7,779 bases of DNA from Thermotoga sp. 4484_232 (GTDB taxonomy: Bacteria; Thermotogota; Thermotogae; Thermotogales; Thermotogaceae). Positions 1-6,800 of the stretch are shown piece after piece (positions within the stretch are counted from its first letter, which is position 1; each line of letters begins with the position of its first letter). The stretch covers positions 1-7,779 of the forward strand of contig MZGO01000074.1 in assembly GCA_002084985.1 (NCBI GenBank). The letters are read 5' to 3'. Made by a program: the position numbers and the translations under genes. Under the pieces are notes generated by a model that ran no database searches, was not told the DNA's origin, and worked only from the letters and a program-made list of their open reading frames with translations.

Positions 1-31
1 TTTTTTATAACACCTTTTCTGTTTAATCGTT

Positions 32-60
32 TTGACGGGATATTTGTTTTGTTCTATAAT
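32..60 (+). promoter_or_regulatory. Sigma-A type promoter upstream of the GntR-family regulator gene
   Basis: A -35 box TTGACG (32-37) and a perfect -10 box TATAAT (55-60) are separated by exactly 17 bases, close to the consensus for housekeeping sigma factors. Transcription would begin around 66-68, leaving a leader of about 40 bases before the regulator start codon. It is the best promoter in the window and would drive the regulator, the SIS gene and the chimeric frame. Bases 1-31 hold only AT-rich sequence with a T run at the left edge, possibly the tail of an upstream terminator. Confidence 0.8.
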
Positions 61-64
61 TCAA

Positions 65-97
65 CTGGTGATTACATCATTATATAACTATCACTTG
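65..97. promoter_or_regulatory. Candidate operator: inverted repeat in the leader of the regulator gene
   Basis: GTGAT (68-72) and ATCAC (90-94) form an inverted repeat separated by 17 bases. One extra matching pair, C65 and G97, lies outside. The repeat sits just downstream of the predicted transcription start and ends at the ribosome binding site. GntR-family regulators usually bind palindromes near their own promoter, so autoregulation is plausible. The centre is not symmetric, the arms are short, and no second copy was seen in front of the 2168 gene, so this is tentative. Confidence 0.3.
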
Positions 98-107
98 AGG
101 TGAAGAA

Positions 108-836
108 ATGCTGGATGAGGAGAAATTACCAGCCTATTACAGGTTGGAAAAGACCCTGAAAGAAAAGATTTCCAAGATGAAACCGAACGAAAAACTGCCT
201 TCCGAGAGAGAGCTGATAGCAACGTACGGCGTCAGCAGGACGACTGTCAGGAAGGCTCTGGAGGATCTGGAGAGAGAAGGATTGATAAAGAAGATTCCGG
301 GAAAGGGGACCTTTGTTTCAGAGCCGAGCACAATAGAGTACCTGACAGCCTTAAAAGGGTTCTCAAGAGAGATGCTCGAACTGGGATACAAACCTTCCAG
401 CTTGGTCTTGGACCATAGGTCTATAAAAGCTGATGAAGAGATCGCAAGGATATTCAATATATCTCCAGGAGAGAGAGTGATGCGTCTGAAAAGAATAAGG
501 TACATGAACGGTCTACCGGTTGCTGTCCAAGATGCCTACATAAATCTATCTGTGGATGAGAAGCTGAAGGGATTATTGAATAAAGATTTCAACGGTTCCG
601 CATCTCTGTACATGGAGATAGAAAAACTCGGTCTTGAACTCTCAAATGCGGAAGAAGAGATGAGAGTCGTCAAGATGCCAGGAAACTATGCAAAGCTCCT
701 CGATACCAAAAAAGGGGAATGTGCTCTCTTCAGAATCAGAAAAACCTACACATCGGATGGAAAGTGTATTGAATACGTTAGGTCTTTTTACAGAGGAGAT
801 AGATACATATTCAAATTCCGTCTAACGAAGCGATAG
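108..836 (+). CDS. GntR-family (HutC subfamily) transcriptional regulator with UTRA domain
   Basis: A 242-residue cytoplasmic DNA-binding regulator. Residues ~8-72 form the winged helix-turn-helix typical of GntR proteins: the KLPSERELIATYGVSRTTVR stretch (29-48) is the family signature, followed by a recognition helix and a wing ending in PGKGTFV (64-70). Residues ~85-236 match a UTRA effector domain, which in this subfamily binds small molecules, often phosphosugars, amino acids or their breakdown products; ERVMRLKRIRYMNGLPV (122-138) and the C-terminal YVRSFYRGDRYIFKF strands are characteristic. Length fits the family (~240). The ATG start has a GAGGTGA ribosome binding site at 97-103. It shares a promoter with the SIS gene 11 bases downstream, suggesting control of a sugar-related operon. 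Its ligand cannot be read from the sequence. Whether it also controls the purine-type genes after 2168 is open. Confidence 0.93.
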   Translation: MLDEEKLPAYYRLEKTLKEKISKMKPNEKLPSERELIATYGVSRTTVRKALEDLEREGLIKKIPGKGTFVSEPSTIEYLTALKGFSREMLELGYKPSSLVLDHRSIKADEEIARIFNISPGERVMRLKRIRYMNGLPVAVQDAYINLSVDEKLKGLLNKDFNGSASLYMEIEKLGLELSNAEEEMRVVKMPGNYAKLLDTKKGECALFRIRKTYTSDGKCIEYVRSFYRGDRYIFKFRLTKR

Positions 837-847
837 GGGGTCTAAGG

Positions 848-1585
848 ATGGATCATTTCGATAGTTACAAGGCTGTTATCACCGAAAAACTCGAAAAAAT
901 TGTGGAGAATGAGAAAGACTCCATAAGAAAAGCGGCTGAGTTGATCGTGAACACCCTTCTGAACGATGGTGGGGTATACATATTCGGTTGTAATCACTCA
1001 GCCATCATACCACAGGAGGTTTACTACAGAGCGGGATCTCTGGCTGTCTATACTCCCCTCTTGATACCTGGACTGAACCTTGTAAATACAAAACCTGTTC
1101 TTTCCACCTTCATGGAAAGAAACGAGCAATTCGGCAAAGATATAGTGCTGTCCTCCAGGATAAGGGAGAAGGACGTTGTGATCATCGTATCGACTTCTGG
1201 AAGAAATCCTGTCCCTGTGGCTTTTGCTCTTGAAGTCAAGAAAATCGGCTCCAAGATAGTTGTGATAACTTCAAAGAAATTCTGCAAATCCTTCCCATCA
1301 AGACACAGTTCGGGAAAGACTTTGCTTGATATACCACCGGATGTGGTGATAGATAACTTTGCAGATCCGGGAGATGTCTCAGTTGAGGTGGGAAATAAGA
1401 AAATGGGGCCTGTTTCAACTATAACGGGTGTTTTCATAATACATTTGATATCCATGACCGTCGCAGATCTCATGACAAAGCAAGGGATCGATCCTCCCGT
1501 TTTTGTCAGCTCGAACGTTCCTGAGGGTGATAGAGTGAACAAGAAACTTTCGAAGGAATTTGAGGTTTTTCTTAAACTGCCGTAG
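848..1585 (+). CDS. SIS-domain phosphosugar-binding protein (UPF0309/COG4821-like)
   Basis: A 245-residue cytoplasmic protein with one SIS (sugar isomerase) domain. Seen in the sequence: the first SIS strand GGVYIFGCNHSA (41-52), a YYRAGSLA segment (59-66), the phosphosugar-binding serine loop VIIVSTSGRN (111-120) and the SRHSSGK stretch (151-157). A conserved C-terminal part reads GPVSTITGVFI (187-197), then PPVFVSSNVPEGD (216-228). This arrangement matches the uncharacterised UPF0309 group rather than GlmS or MurQ. Members are thought to bind or isomerise phosphosugars; no specific reaction is established. The ATG start is preceded by AGGGGGT (835-841), which overlaps the stop codon of the regulator, so the two are probably co-translated. 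Next to a UTRA regulator and a sugar-kinase fragment, it most likely served a sugar or amino-sugar catabolic route. Confidence 0.87.
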   Translation: MDHFDSYKAVITEKLEKIVENEKDSIRKAAELIVNTLLNDGGVYIFGCNHSAIIPQEVYYRAGSLAVYTPLLIPGLNLVNTKPVLSTFMERNEQFGKDIVLSSRIREKDVVIIVSTSGRNPVPVAFALEVKKIGSKIVVITSKKFCKSFPSRHSSGKTLLDIPPDVVIDNFADPGDVSVEVGNKKMGPVSTITGVFIIHLISMTVADLMTKQGIDPPVFVSSNVPEGDRVNKKLSKEFEVFLKLP

Positions 1586-1597
1586 GAGGTTCAAATT

Positions 1598-2053
1598 TTG
1601 GAGATATTGATGGCGGTGGATGTGGGTACGAGCAGAACCAAGGTTGCCATTTACGATACCAATGGGAAGGTCGTTTATAAAGATTCGGAAACACATGTTT
1701 CAAATGAAGAAGGTTTTAATATCGTATCTTCTCTGAAGAATATAGATGGACTCGCGATAAAGGATTTTTCAACGACGAGCAAAATGACTTTGAAAGCGGG
1801 AGAAGGTTACATTGGTGTTTTCAACGAGAAACTCAATGAAGGTTTGATCGGAGAGTTCAAAGGTATGGATGATCACAACCTCTTGATCTGGGGACTCGAT
1901 TATGAAGAACATCTTGGAGGAGGAGAATTCTTCAAAGTAAGACACAACTGGCCTGCTGTCGTATTGAAAAAGGGTGAAACGAGGAGGTTCAAATATCTCC
2001 TTAAGGTGGTGGATCTTCAAACTCTCGAAAGAAAGGGTAAAGAAAGGGAATGA
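1598..2053 (+). CDS. Chimeric ORF: FGGY sugar-kinase N-terminus joined to C-terminal part of a beta-rich protein (probable gene remnant)
   Basis: A 151-residue open frame with two unrelated parts. Residues 1-40 start with MAVDVGTSRTKVAIYDTNGK (5-24), the phosphate-1 strand-turn of FGGY carbohydrate kinases (xylulokinase-like, normally ~490 residues), and stop just where the family continues with an acidic D-P-E segment. From about residue 41 (base ~1718) the similarity ends. The rest alternates hydrophobic strands and glycines, ending in RHNWPAVVLKKGETRRFKY (115-133), which looks like the C-terminal beta-sandwich of another protein, possibly carbohydrate-active; I do not recognise the family with confidence. 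The kinase fragment lacks all catalytic and sugar-binding parts and cannot be active. The start is TTG with an ideal AGGAGGT (1584-1590) seven bases upstream, overlapping the SIS stop codon. The simplest reading is an in-frame deletion fusing the start of a kinase gene to the end of a downstream gene; a stable small product cannot be excluded. Confidence 0.7.
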   Translation: MEILMAVDVGTSRTKVAIYDTNGKVVYKDSETHVSNEEGFNIVSSLKNIDGLAIKDFSTTSKMTLKAGEGYIGVFNEKLNEGLIGEFKGMDDHNLLIWGLDYEEHLGGGEFFKVRHNWPAVVLKKGETRRFKYLLKVVDLQTLERKGKERE

Positions 2054-2096
2054 ATCACGAACTCTTCTCTCACCCACCCTTTTCGTTTTTTTCTTT
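2032..2096 (+). terminator. Possible rho-independent terminator after the first gene group
   Basis: AAAGGGT (2032-2038) can pair with ACCCTTT (2076-2082), and a second AAAGGG copy (2043-2048) could pair with the same arm. Almost directly after the 3' arm comes a run of seven T (2086-2092), then CTTTT. The T tract is convincing. The stem is short with a long loop and begins inside the chimeric frame, so the hairpin may be weak or altered by the deletion. It would separate the first transcription unit from the gene set beginning at 2168. Confidence 0.4.
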
Positions 2097-2111
2097 TCTA
2101 ACATGGCCTCT

Positions 2112-2140
2112 ATGATAAACTTTATTAAAAGCGTTGTAAT
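2112..2140 (+). promoter_or_regulatory. Weak candidate promoter for the purine-type operon
   Basis: ATGATA (2112-2117) and TGTAAT (2135-2140) resemble -35 and -10 boxes and are 17 bases apart, placing a start site near 2147, about 20 bases before the first codon of the M20 gene. Both boxes deviate from consensus, which would suit a regulated promoter. The position between a T-rich possible terminator and a strong ribosome binding site supports it; the box matches alone are not convincing. Confidence 0.35.
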
Positions 2141-2167
2141 TCAAATTCCCACTGAGGAGGCGGTATT

Positions 2168-3379
2168 TTGAAAGAGGCATTGGAATTGTCAGAGAAATAC
2201 AAAGATGAGATCGTGGATTTCATGAGAAGATTGATCCAGGTCAAAAGTCTCTCCGGTAGAGAACAAGAGGTGGTACAACTCGTTGAAAGAGAGATGGAAA
2301 AGGTGGGATTCGATGAAGTGTTCATAGATGGTTTTGGAAACGTGATAGGAAGGGTTGGAGATGGGAAGATCAAAATAGCGATGGATGCCCATCTTGATAC
2401 CGTTGATATTGGAAATCCGGATCTCTGGGAGAAAGATCCTTTCAGTGGAGATGTCGATGATGAATGGGTGTACGGAAGAGGAGCATCAGATCAGAAAGCG
2501 GGAATGGCCTCCATGGTGTACGGTGTGAAGGTGATGAAAGCTCTCTCTCTTTTTGGGGATTTCACACTTTACGTTGTAGGGTCCGTTCTCGAAGAAAACT
2601 GCGATGGATTGTGCTGGAAGTATATCATAGAGAACGATGTTATAAAGCCAGACTTTGTCCTGATAACGGAACCAACGGGTCTTAACATAAATATAGGTCA
2701 GAGAGGAAGAGTTGAATTCAGGATAAAAACGAAGGGGTTATCTGCTCATGCCAGTGCGCCGGAAAGGGGAGAAAACGCGATATACAAGATGGCGAAGATA
2801 ATAAACGAAGTGGAAAAACTGAACGAATCTTTGAAAGACGACCCTTTTCTTGGAAAGGGGACAATAGCTGTGACTCAGATATTCTTCAAATCGCCTTCTC
2901 AAAACGCTGTTCCCGATGAATGTGTCATTCACATAGATAGGAGATTAACAAAGGGTGAAACCAAGGAAAGCGCGTACGAGGAAATAAGAGAGATTTTCAG
3001 AAAAACAGGGATAGATGGAGAGATCGTGGAATTGATCTGTGAGGAGAGAAGTTACACGGGCCTTCTATACTCGATGGAGAAATACTTTCCAACATGGGTG
3101 ACAGGTGAAAAAGATATAATCGTTGAATCGGCGAGGAAAGCTTACAAAGAGGTTTTTGAAAAGGAACCAACCATAGGAAAATGGACTTTCAGCACAAATG
3201 GCGTGGTTACAGCTGGTATTTACAAGATACCGACAGTTGGTTTTGGGCCTGGAGATGAGATATTCGCGCACGCTCCCAATGAGAAGGTTAGAATATCCCA
3301 TCTTCTAAAAGCTGCTGCTTTCTATGCTGTTTTCCCGAAGACACTGACTGAGATGATCGAGGGGAGGTATGAATCATGA
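2168..3379 (+). CDS. ygeY: M20-family metallohydrolase, YgeY type
   Basis: A 403-residue cytoplasmic di-zinc hydrolase of the M20 (ArgE/DapE/carboxypeptidase) superfamily. The metal and catalytic residues are visible: H75 and D77 in AMDAHLDTVD (71-80), D108 in GRGASDQKAG (103-112), E142/E143 in LEENCDGLCW (141-150), E168 in TEPT, and H368 in FAHAPNE. H194 in the SAHASAP segment (192-198) belongs to the dimerisation/lid domain (~175-290). The C-D-G-L-C-W run after the glutamate pair is characteristic of the YgeY group, linked in other bacteria to selenium-dependent purine hydroxylase clusters, and length fits. Its likely job here is hydrolysis of an amide or ureide from ring opening; the substrate is inferred. 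The start is TTG with GAGGAGG (2154-2160) seven bases upstream. Its stop overlaps the ygeW start (ATGA), implying translational coupling. All key residues are present, so it looks functional. Confidence 0.88.
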   Translation: MKEALELSEKYKDEIVDFMRRLIQVKSLSGREQEVVQLVEREMEKVGFDEVFIDGFGNVIGRVGDGKIKIAMDAHLDTVDIGNPDLWEKDPFSGDVDDEWVYGRGASDQKAGMASMVYGVKVMKALSLFGDFTLYVVGSVLEENCDGLCWKYIIENDVIKPDFVLITEPTGLNINIGQRGRVEFRIKTKGLSAHASAPERGENAIYKMAKIINEVEKLNESLKDDPFLGKGTIAVTQIFFKSPSQNAVPDECVIHIDRRLTKGETKESAYEEIREIFRKTGIDGEIVELICEERSYTGLLYSMEKYFPTWVTGEKDIIVESARKAYKEVFEKEPTIGKWTFSTNGVVTAGIYKIPTVGFGPGDEIFAHAPNEKVRISHLLKAAAFYAVFPKTLTEMIEGRYES

Positions 3380-4225
3380 ATCCTTTCTTCAGAGGGAGGC
3401 ATTTCATCACAACTCAAGATTTCACAAAAGACGAGATCGATCTCATGTTAGATATCTCTTACGAACTTAAAAAGAAGTTCTACGTCGGAGAACCAACCCC
3501 CATCACCTAAAGACACTGCGATTATCCTCTCAAGATACGGACATGCGATAGCCATAAGGCATTGCAAATTTGGTGTGGGGAACAAGTTTCTGAGAGATGT
3601 TGCAAAACATTCGAGAGTTCCCATAATAAACATGCAGGATGATGTGTACCATCCACTTCAGGTTCTTGCAGATCTCATGACCATTCAGGAGAAATTCGGA
3701 AAAGATCTAAAGGGTTTAAAGGTGGCTATAACCTGGGCGTATGCGAAGAGTCACTTGAAACCACTTTCAGTTCCACAATCTCAGATACTTCTCTTTACAA
3801 GATACGGTATGCACGTTACGCTGGCTTATCCTGAAAAATTCGATCTCATGCCTGAAATAGTGGAGCAAGCGAGAAAAAACGCGGAGAAGTCTGGTGGTAA
3901 ACTCGAGATAGTTCACGATATGGATGAGGCGTTCAAAGACGCGGATGTCGTGATACCGAAGAACTGGGGAGGTTTCTTCGTATCAGAAGATGAAAACGAG
4001 ATTTGGGCTGAAACTGAGAAACATAAAGACTGGATCTGCGACGAGAGAAGGATGAGTCTTGCAAAGAGACACGTAATTTACATGCACGCTCTTCCTGCAG
4101 ACAGGGGTAGGGAAGTCGTCGATTCCGTTATAGATGGCCCACATTCTGTGGTTTACGATGAGGCAGAGAACAGACTTCACACCGCAAAGGCTGTCATGGC
4201 CCTCTTGATAGGAGGAAGACCATGA
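3376..4225 (+). pseudogene. ygeW: Knotted carbamoyltransferase YgeW, disrupted by an internal frameshifting deletion
   Basis: Two fragments of one transcarbamylase. The N-terminal piece starts at ATG 3376 (ATGA overlap with the M20 gene), encodes 44 residues beginning MNPFFRGRHFITTQDFTKDE and ends at TAA 3508-3510. From about 3503, in the +1 frame, the family sequence resumes (SPKDTAIILSRYGHAIAIRH) and runs to TGA 4223-4225. The second piece carries HPLQ (HPxQ motif), the WAYAKSHLKPLSVPQ segment typical of the trefoil-knotted YgeW/AOTCase-like group, and the late YMHALPAD motif. Missing between them are roughly 45-60 residues, including the S-T-R-T-R carbamoyl-phosphate loop essential in all transcarbamylases. 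Neither piece can be catalytic. In intact clusters YgeW is thought to act on a ureido compound, with phosphate yielding carbamoyl phosphate. The rest of the frame is well conserved, so the damage is recent or an assembly error. Confidence 0.88.
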
Positions 4226-5523
4226 AAGACTTGGGAATATTGAACGGCAGGGTCTATCTTGAAGGTGAATTCATAGAGGCCAACGTGTATGTGGAAAAAG
4301 GTGTTGTAGTGGATATAACAACCAATTTCTACGATTCTAGAGTCATGTACGATGCCGGTGAAAAATGGGTGTTACCTGGTTTCATAGATCCTCATGTTCA
4401 TTTCGAATTGACTGTCGGGCCTTTCACATCCGTTGATGATTTCAGATCGGGATCGATTTCAGCTTCTTTCGGTGGTGTCACCACCTTCATAGATTTTTTG
4501 GATCCAGCCTCATCCATCGAAGGTATTGAGAGAGCTTTAAAGATCAGATTGGAGAAAGCAAAAAAGAGTGTGGTTGATTACTCCTTTCATATCACAATAG
4601 CGAATCCCGAAGATGATCCAGAAAAAATAGCACGTTTCGCCAGAGAGCTTGAGCTTCCAACCATAAAGATCTTCACAACGTATTCCTCCACGAAAAGAAG
4701 GACGTACGATCATCAAATAGTGAGGTTTTTGAAGGTTTCAAAAGAGGAGAGTGTGATGATTTTGGCTCATGCTGAAAACGACGAAATGATCAATGAGGAT
4801 GAAATACCGGTTGAACGGCATGAAGAATCTAGACCGACCATAGCCGAACTTTCCGAGGTTGTAAAACTCGCCGAGATGACGAAATTTTTGGATGGGAAAC
4901 TCTATGTGGTTCATGTATCGAGTGGTCTCACAGTTGAAGAGATCAAGAGAGGATTCCACGATATCGTTGGTGAAGGTCTTTTTCTGGAGAGTTGTCCCCA
5001 GTATTTCTACTTCACAAAGGATATCTATAAGAAAGAGAAGGGATATCTCTACACCCTCACTCCCCCTTTGAGAAGCGATGTTGAAAGGAAGAAATTGATG
5101 GACAACATCGATGTCATCTCCACTATCGGAACGGATCACTGTCCCTTCAACAAGGAGGATAAACTGGGAAGATTCACCAAAGAGATACCCATGGGGATAG
5201 GAAGCATCGAATTTTCCTTCGTTCTCATGCATACACTTTTCGGTGATAGTGTCATAGATAAGTTCACGAAAAACGTAGCAAAGATTCATGGGTTGTATCC
5301 GAAGAAGGGAACTCTTCTTCCTGGAAGTGACGCGGATATGGTTATCTTCGATCCAGAAGCAAGATGGCGTATAGGTGAGCATCATTCGAGGTCAAATTAC
5401 AATCCATATGAAGGGTTAGAAGTCAGAGGAAAGATAATATCCACCATCTCAAGAGGGAATTTCATTGTTAAAGACGGCATCTTCATTGGAGGTGAAGGAA
5501 GATTTCTGAAAAGAAGGCTATAA
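4222..5523 (+). CDS. hyuA: Hydantoinase/dihydropyrimidinase-type cyclic amidohydrolase (HyuA/YgeZ-like)
   Basis: A 433-residue cytoplasmic amidohydrolase that would hydrolytically open a cyclic amide or ureide ring (hydantoin, dihydropyrimidine or a purine-derived ring). The binuclear metal site of the dihydropyrimidinase/hydantoinase family is complete: H58 and H60 in DPHVHFE, the lysine that becomes carboxylated, K149, in IKIFTTY, H183 in LAHAEN, H231 in VVHVSS, and D305 in GTDHCPF. The N- and C-terminal segments (1-52 and ~365-425, with SDADMVIFDP at 369-378) form the beta-sandwich domain. Length is slightly below the usual ~460. The ATG overlaps the ygeW stop (ATGA), with GGAGGAAG just upstream, so expression is coupled to the damaged ygeW frame. 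Its neighbours match those of E. coli ygeZ (hyuA). Substrate specificity cannot be told from the sequence; allantoinase or dihydropyrimidinase activity remains possible. Confidence 0.9.
   Translation: MKDLGILNGRVYLEGEFIEANVYVEKGVVVDITTNFYDSRVMYDAGEKWVLPGFIDPHVHFELTVGPFTSVDDFRSGSISASFGGVTTFIDFLDPASSIEGIERALKIRLEKAKKSVVDYSFHITIANPEDDPEKIARFARELELPTIKIFTTYSSTKRRTYDHQIVRFLKVSKEESVMILAHAENDEMINEDEIPVERHEESRPTIAELSEVVKLAEMTKFLDGKLYVVHVSSGLTVEEIKRGFHDIVGEGLFLESCPQYFYFTKDIYKKEKGYLYTLTPPLRSDVERKKLMDNIDVISTIGTDHCPFNKEDKLGRFTKEIPMGIGSIEFSFVLMHTLFGDSVIDKFTKNVAKIHGLYPKKGTLLPGSDADMVIFDPEARWRIGEHHSRSNYNPYEGLEVRGKIISTISRGNFIVKDGIFIGGEGRFLKRRL
5488..5495 (+). promoter_or_regulatory. Shine-Dalgarno site that decides the ssnA start
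   Basis: GGAGGTGA lies inside the 3' end of hyuA, six bases before an ATT codon at 5502 in the ssnA frame. It is an almost perfect anti-16S match and serves no other visible start codon. No ATG, GTG or TTG exists in the ssnA frame between the upstream stop (5493-5495) and ATG 5607, which has no comparable site. Confidence 0.65.
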
Positions 5524-6788
5524 TCAACTGCAACATATTCGATTTTGAAGGGTTAAAGAAAGGATACTACGTTATCTTCACCGATAAGATTCTTGAAGTT
5601 GGCCCCATGGAGAGATTCAGGGGAGCTGACAGCGTGGAAGATCTTCACGGGGGATTCCTCCTTCCAGGGCTCGTCAACGCCCATACGCATGTTTATTCAA
5701 CTTTCGCAAGAGGAATCATGATACCGTTCAATCCCAAAAGTTTCAAGGATATTCTCACACAACTCTGGTGGAAACTGGATTCGAAACTGGATATGGAAGC
5801 CATCTACTACAGTGCTCTTGTTAGCTCTATTGAGTTCATAAGAAACGGTGTAACGACGATAATCGATCATCATGCAAGTGGGATAATACGAGGAACTCTT
5901 GAAACTCTTAAGAAGGCGATAGTCGATGAAATGGGGCTTAGAGGAATATTCTGCTTTGAAACAAGTGACAGATTCGATGTGGATGAAGCCATCGAAGAGA
6001 ATCTGTCTTTCTCAAGAAAGAAAGATGAGAAATCTGCAGGACTTTTTGGTCTCCACGCGTCTTTATCGTTATCGAGCGAAACGCTCGAGAAGATCTCGAA
6101 AGTTTTGGGAGATCTACCGATTCACATCCACGTTGCAGAAAGTGAAGAGGATGAGGAAGATGCTCTGGAGAAATACGGCGTGAGAGTTGTCGAACGCTTG
6201 GAAAAATACGGTCTTCTGAATGAAAATTCAATTTTAGCCCATTGTGTGCACATAAATGAAAAAGAAGCCAGGATGATAGCGGAAAGAAAGTGTTTCATTG
6301 TCGTCAATCCAACTTCGAACATGAACAACGCTGTGGGCCTTCCAGATCTGAAACTCTTCGAGGAAAAGGGTATAAAGGTTCTTCTAGGAAACGATGGTCT
6401 CGGATACAACCTGACAAGGGATTTGATGAATCTCTACTTTTCTCAGAAACTTCTTCATAAAGATCCAGCTTATTTCTCCCTGAATGATCTCTGGAAGGTG
6501 CTGAAGAACAATTATGATCTTGCTGGGAGAATATTCGGTGTGGAACTTGGAAAGATAGAGAAAGGATACGAAGCCGACATGATAACCCTGGATTACATAC
6601 CTCCCACTCCATTGAGTGAAAACAACGTACACGGTCATGTTTTCTTCGGAATGTTCGATAACTGGAAGGTGAAGGACACCATAGTGGCAGGAGAATACCT
6701 TATGAAGAATTACGCGCTGAGAGTAGATGTGGATTCCATCTTCGGGAAAGCCAGAGAAATAGCCAAAAAAGTCTGGAGTAGACTCTGA
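5502..6788 (+). CDS. ssnA: SsnA-type amidohydrolase (aminohydrolase/deaminase superfamily), probable ATT start
   Basis: From ATT 5502 the protein has 428 residues; from the first ATG (5607) it would have 393. The extra 35 residues (KKAIINCNIFDFEGLKKGYY and on to ILEVGP) form the N-terminal beta-sandwich strands that every ATZ/TRZ-like amidohydrolase has, and GGAGGTGA sits six bases before the ATT, so I chose the longer form. In full-length numbering the mononuclear metal and catalytic residues are H61 and H63 (NAHTHVYSTFARG), H210 and E213 (IHIHVAESE), H247 (LAHCVH) and D298 (LGNDG). Segments LWWKLDSKLD, TTIIDHHASG, NPTSNMNNAVG and PPTPLSENNVHGHVFFGMFD mark the SsnA group rather than guanine deaminase or chlorohydrolases. 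Members occur in purine/selenium-linked clusters and probably deaminate or hydrolyse a purine-derived compound; the substrate is inferred. It overlaps hyuA by 22 bases. Confidence 0.85.
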   Translation: MSEKKAIINCNIFDFEGLKKGYYVIFTDKILEVGPMERFRGADSVEDLHGGFLLPGLVNAHTHVYSTFARGIMIPFNPKSFKDILTQLWWKLDSKLDMEAIYYSALVSSIEFIRNGVTTIIDHHASGIIRGTLETLKKAIVDEMGLRGIFCFETSDRFDVDEAIEENLSFSRKKDEKSAGLFGLHASLSLSSETLEKISKVLGDLPIHIHVAESEEDEEDALEKYGVRVVERLEKYGLLNENSILAHCVHINEKEARMIAERKCFIVVNPTSNMNNAVGLPDLKLFEEKGIKVLLGNDGLGYNLTRDLMNLYFSQKLLHKDPAYFSLNDLWKVLKNNYDLAGRIFGVELGKIEKGYEADMITLDYIPPTPLSENNVHGHVFFGMFDNWKVKDTIVAGEYLMKNYALRVDVDSIFGKAREIAKKVWSRL

Positions 6789-6800
6789 AGGGGGGATAGA

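Noticed and set aside
137..505. Minus-strand open frame within the regulator gene
   Set aside because: It is a shadow of the GntR/UTRA coding sequence, serine- and proline-rich without motifs.
1048..1542. Minus-strand open frame within the SIS gene
   Set aside because: It is antisense to a well-supported SIS domain protein and has no domain of its own.
1974..2171. Small + strand open frame spanning the gap between the chimeric frame and the M20 gene
   Set aside because: It mostly overlaps the chimeric frame out of register, crosses the T-rich terminator region, and shows no motif.
3490..3512. Programmed +1 frameshift at the C5 run in ygeW
   Set aside because: Changing frame would join the two pieces but would not restore the missing carbamoyl-phosphate-binding segment, so recoding does not explain the structure.
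3575..4225. Independent gene starting at GTG 3575
   Set aside because: Family similarity continues upstream of this codon to about 3503, and the N-terminal part is present at 3376-3507, so this is the 3' fragment of broken ygeW rather than a separate gene.
4738..5385. Long open frame of 215 codons on the minus strand
   Set aside because: It lies wholly inside hyuA, whose metal-site motifs fix the + strand frame; the antisense protein shows no recognisable domain and no ribosome binding site was evident.
5607..6788. ssnA starting at ATG 5607
   Set aside because: It removes conserved N-terminal strands and lacks a good ribosome binding site; the ATT at 5502 explains both.
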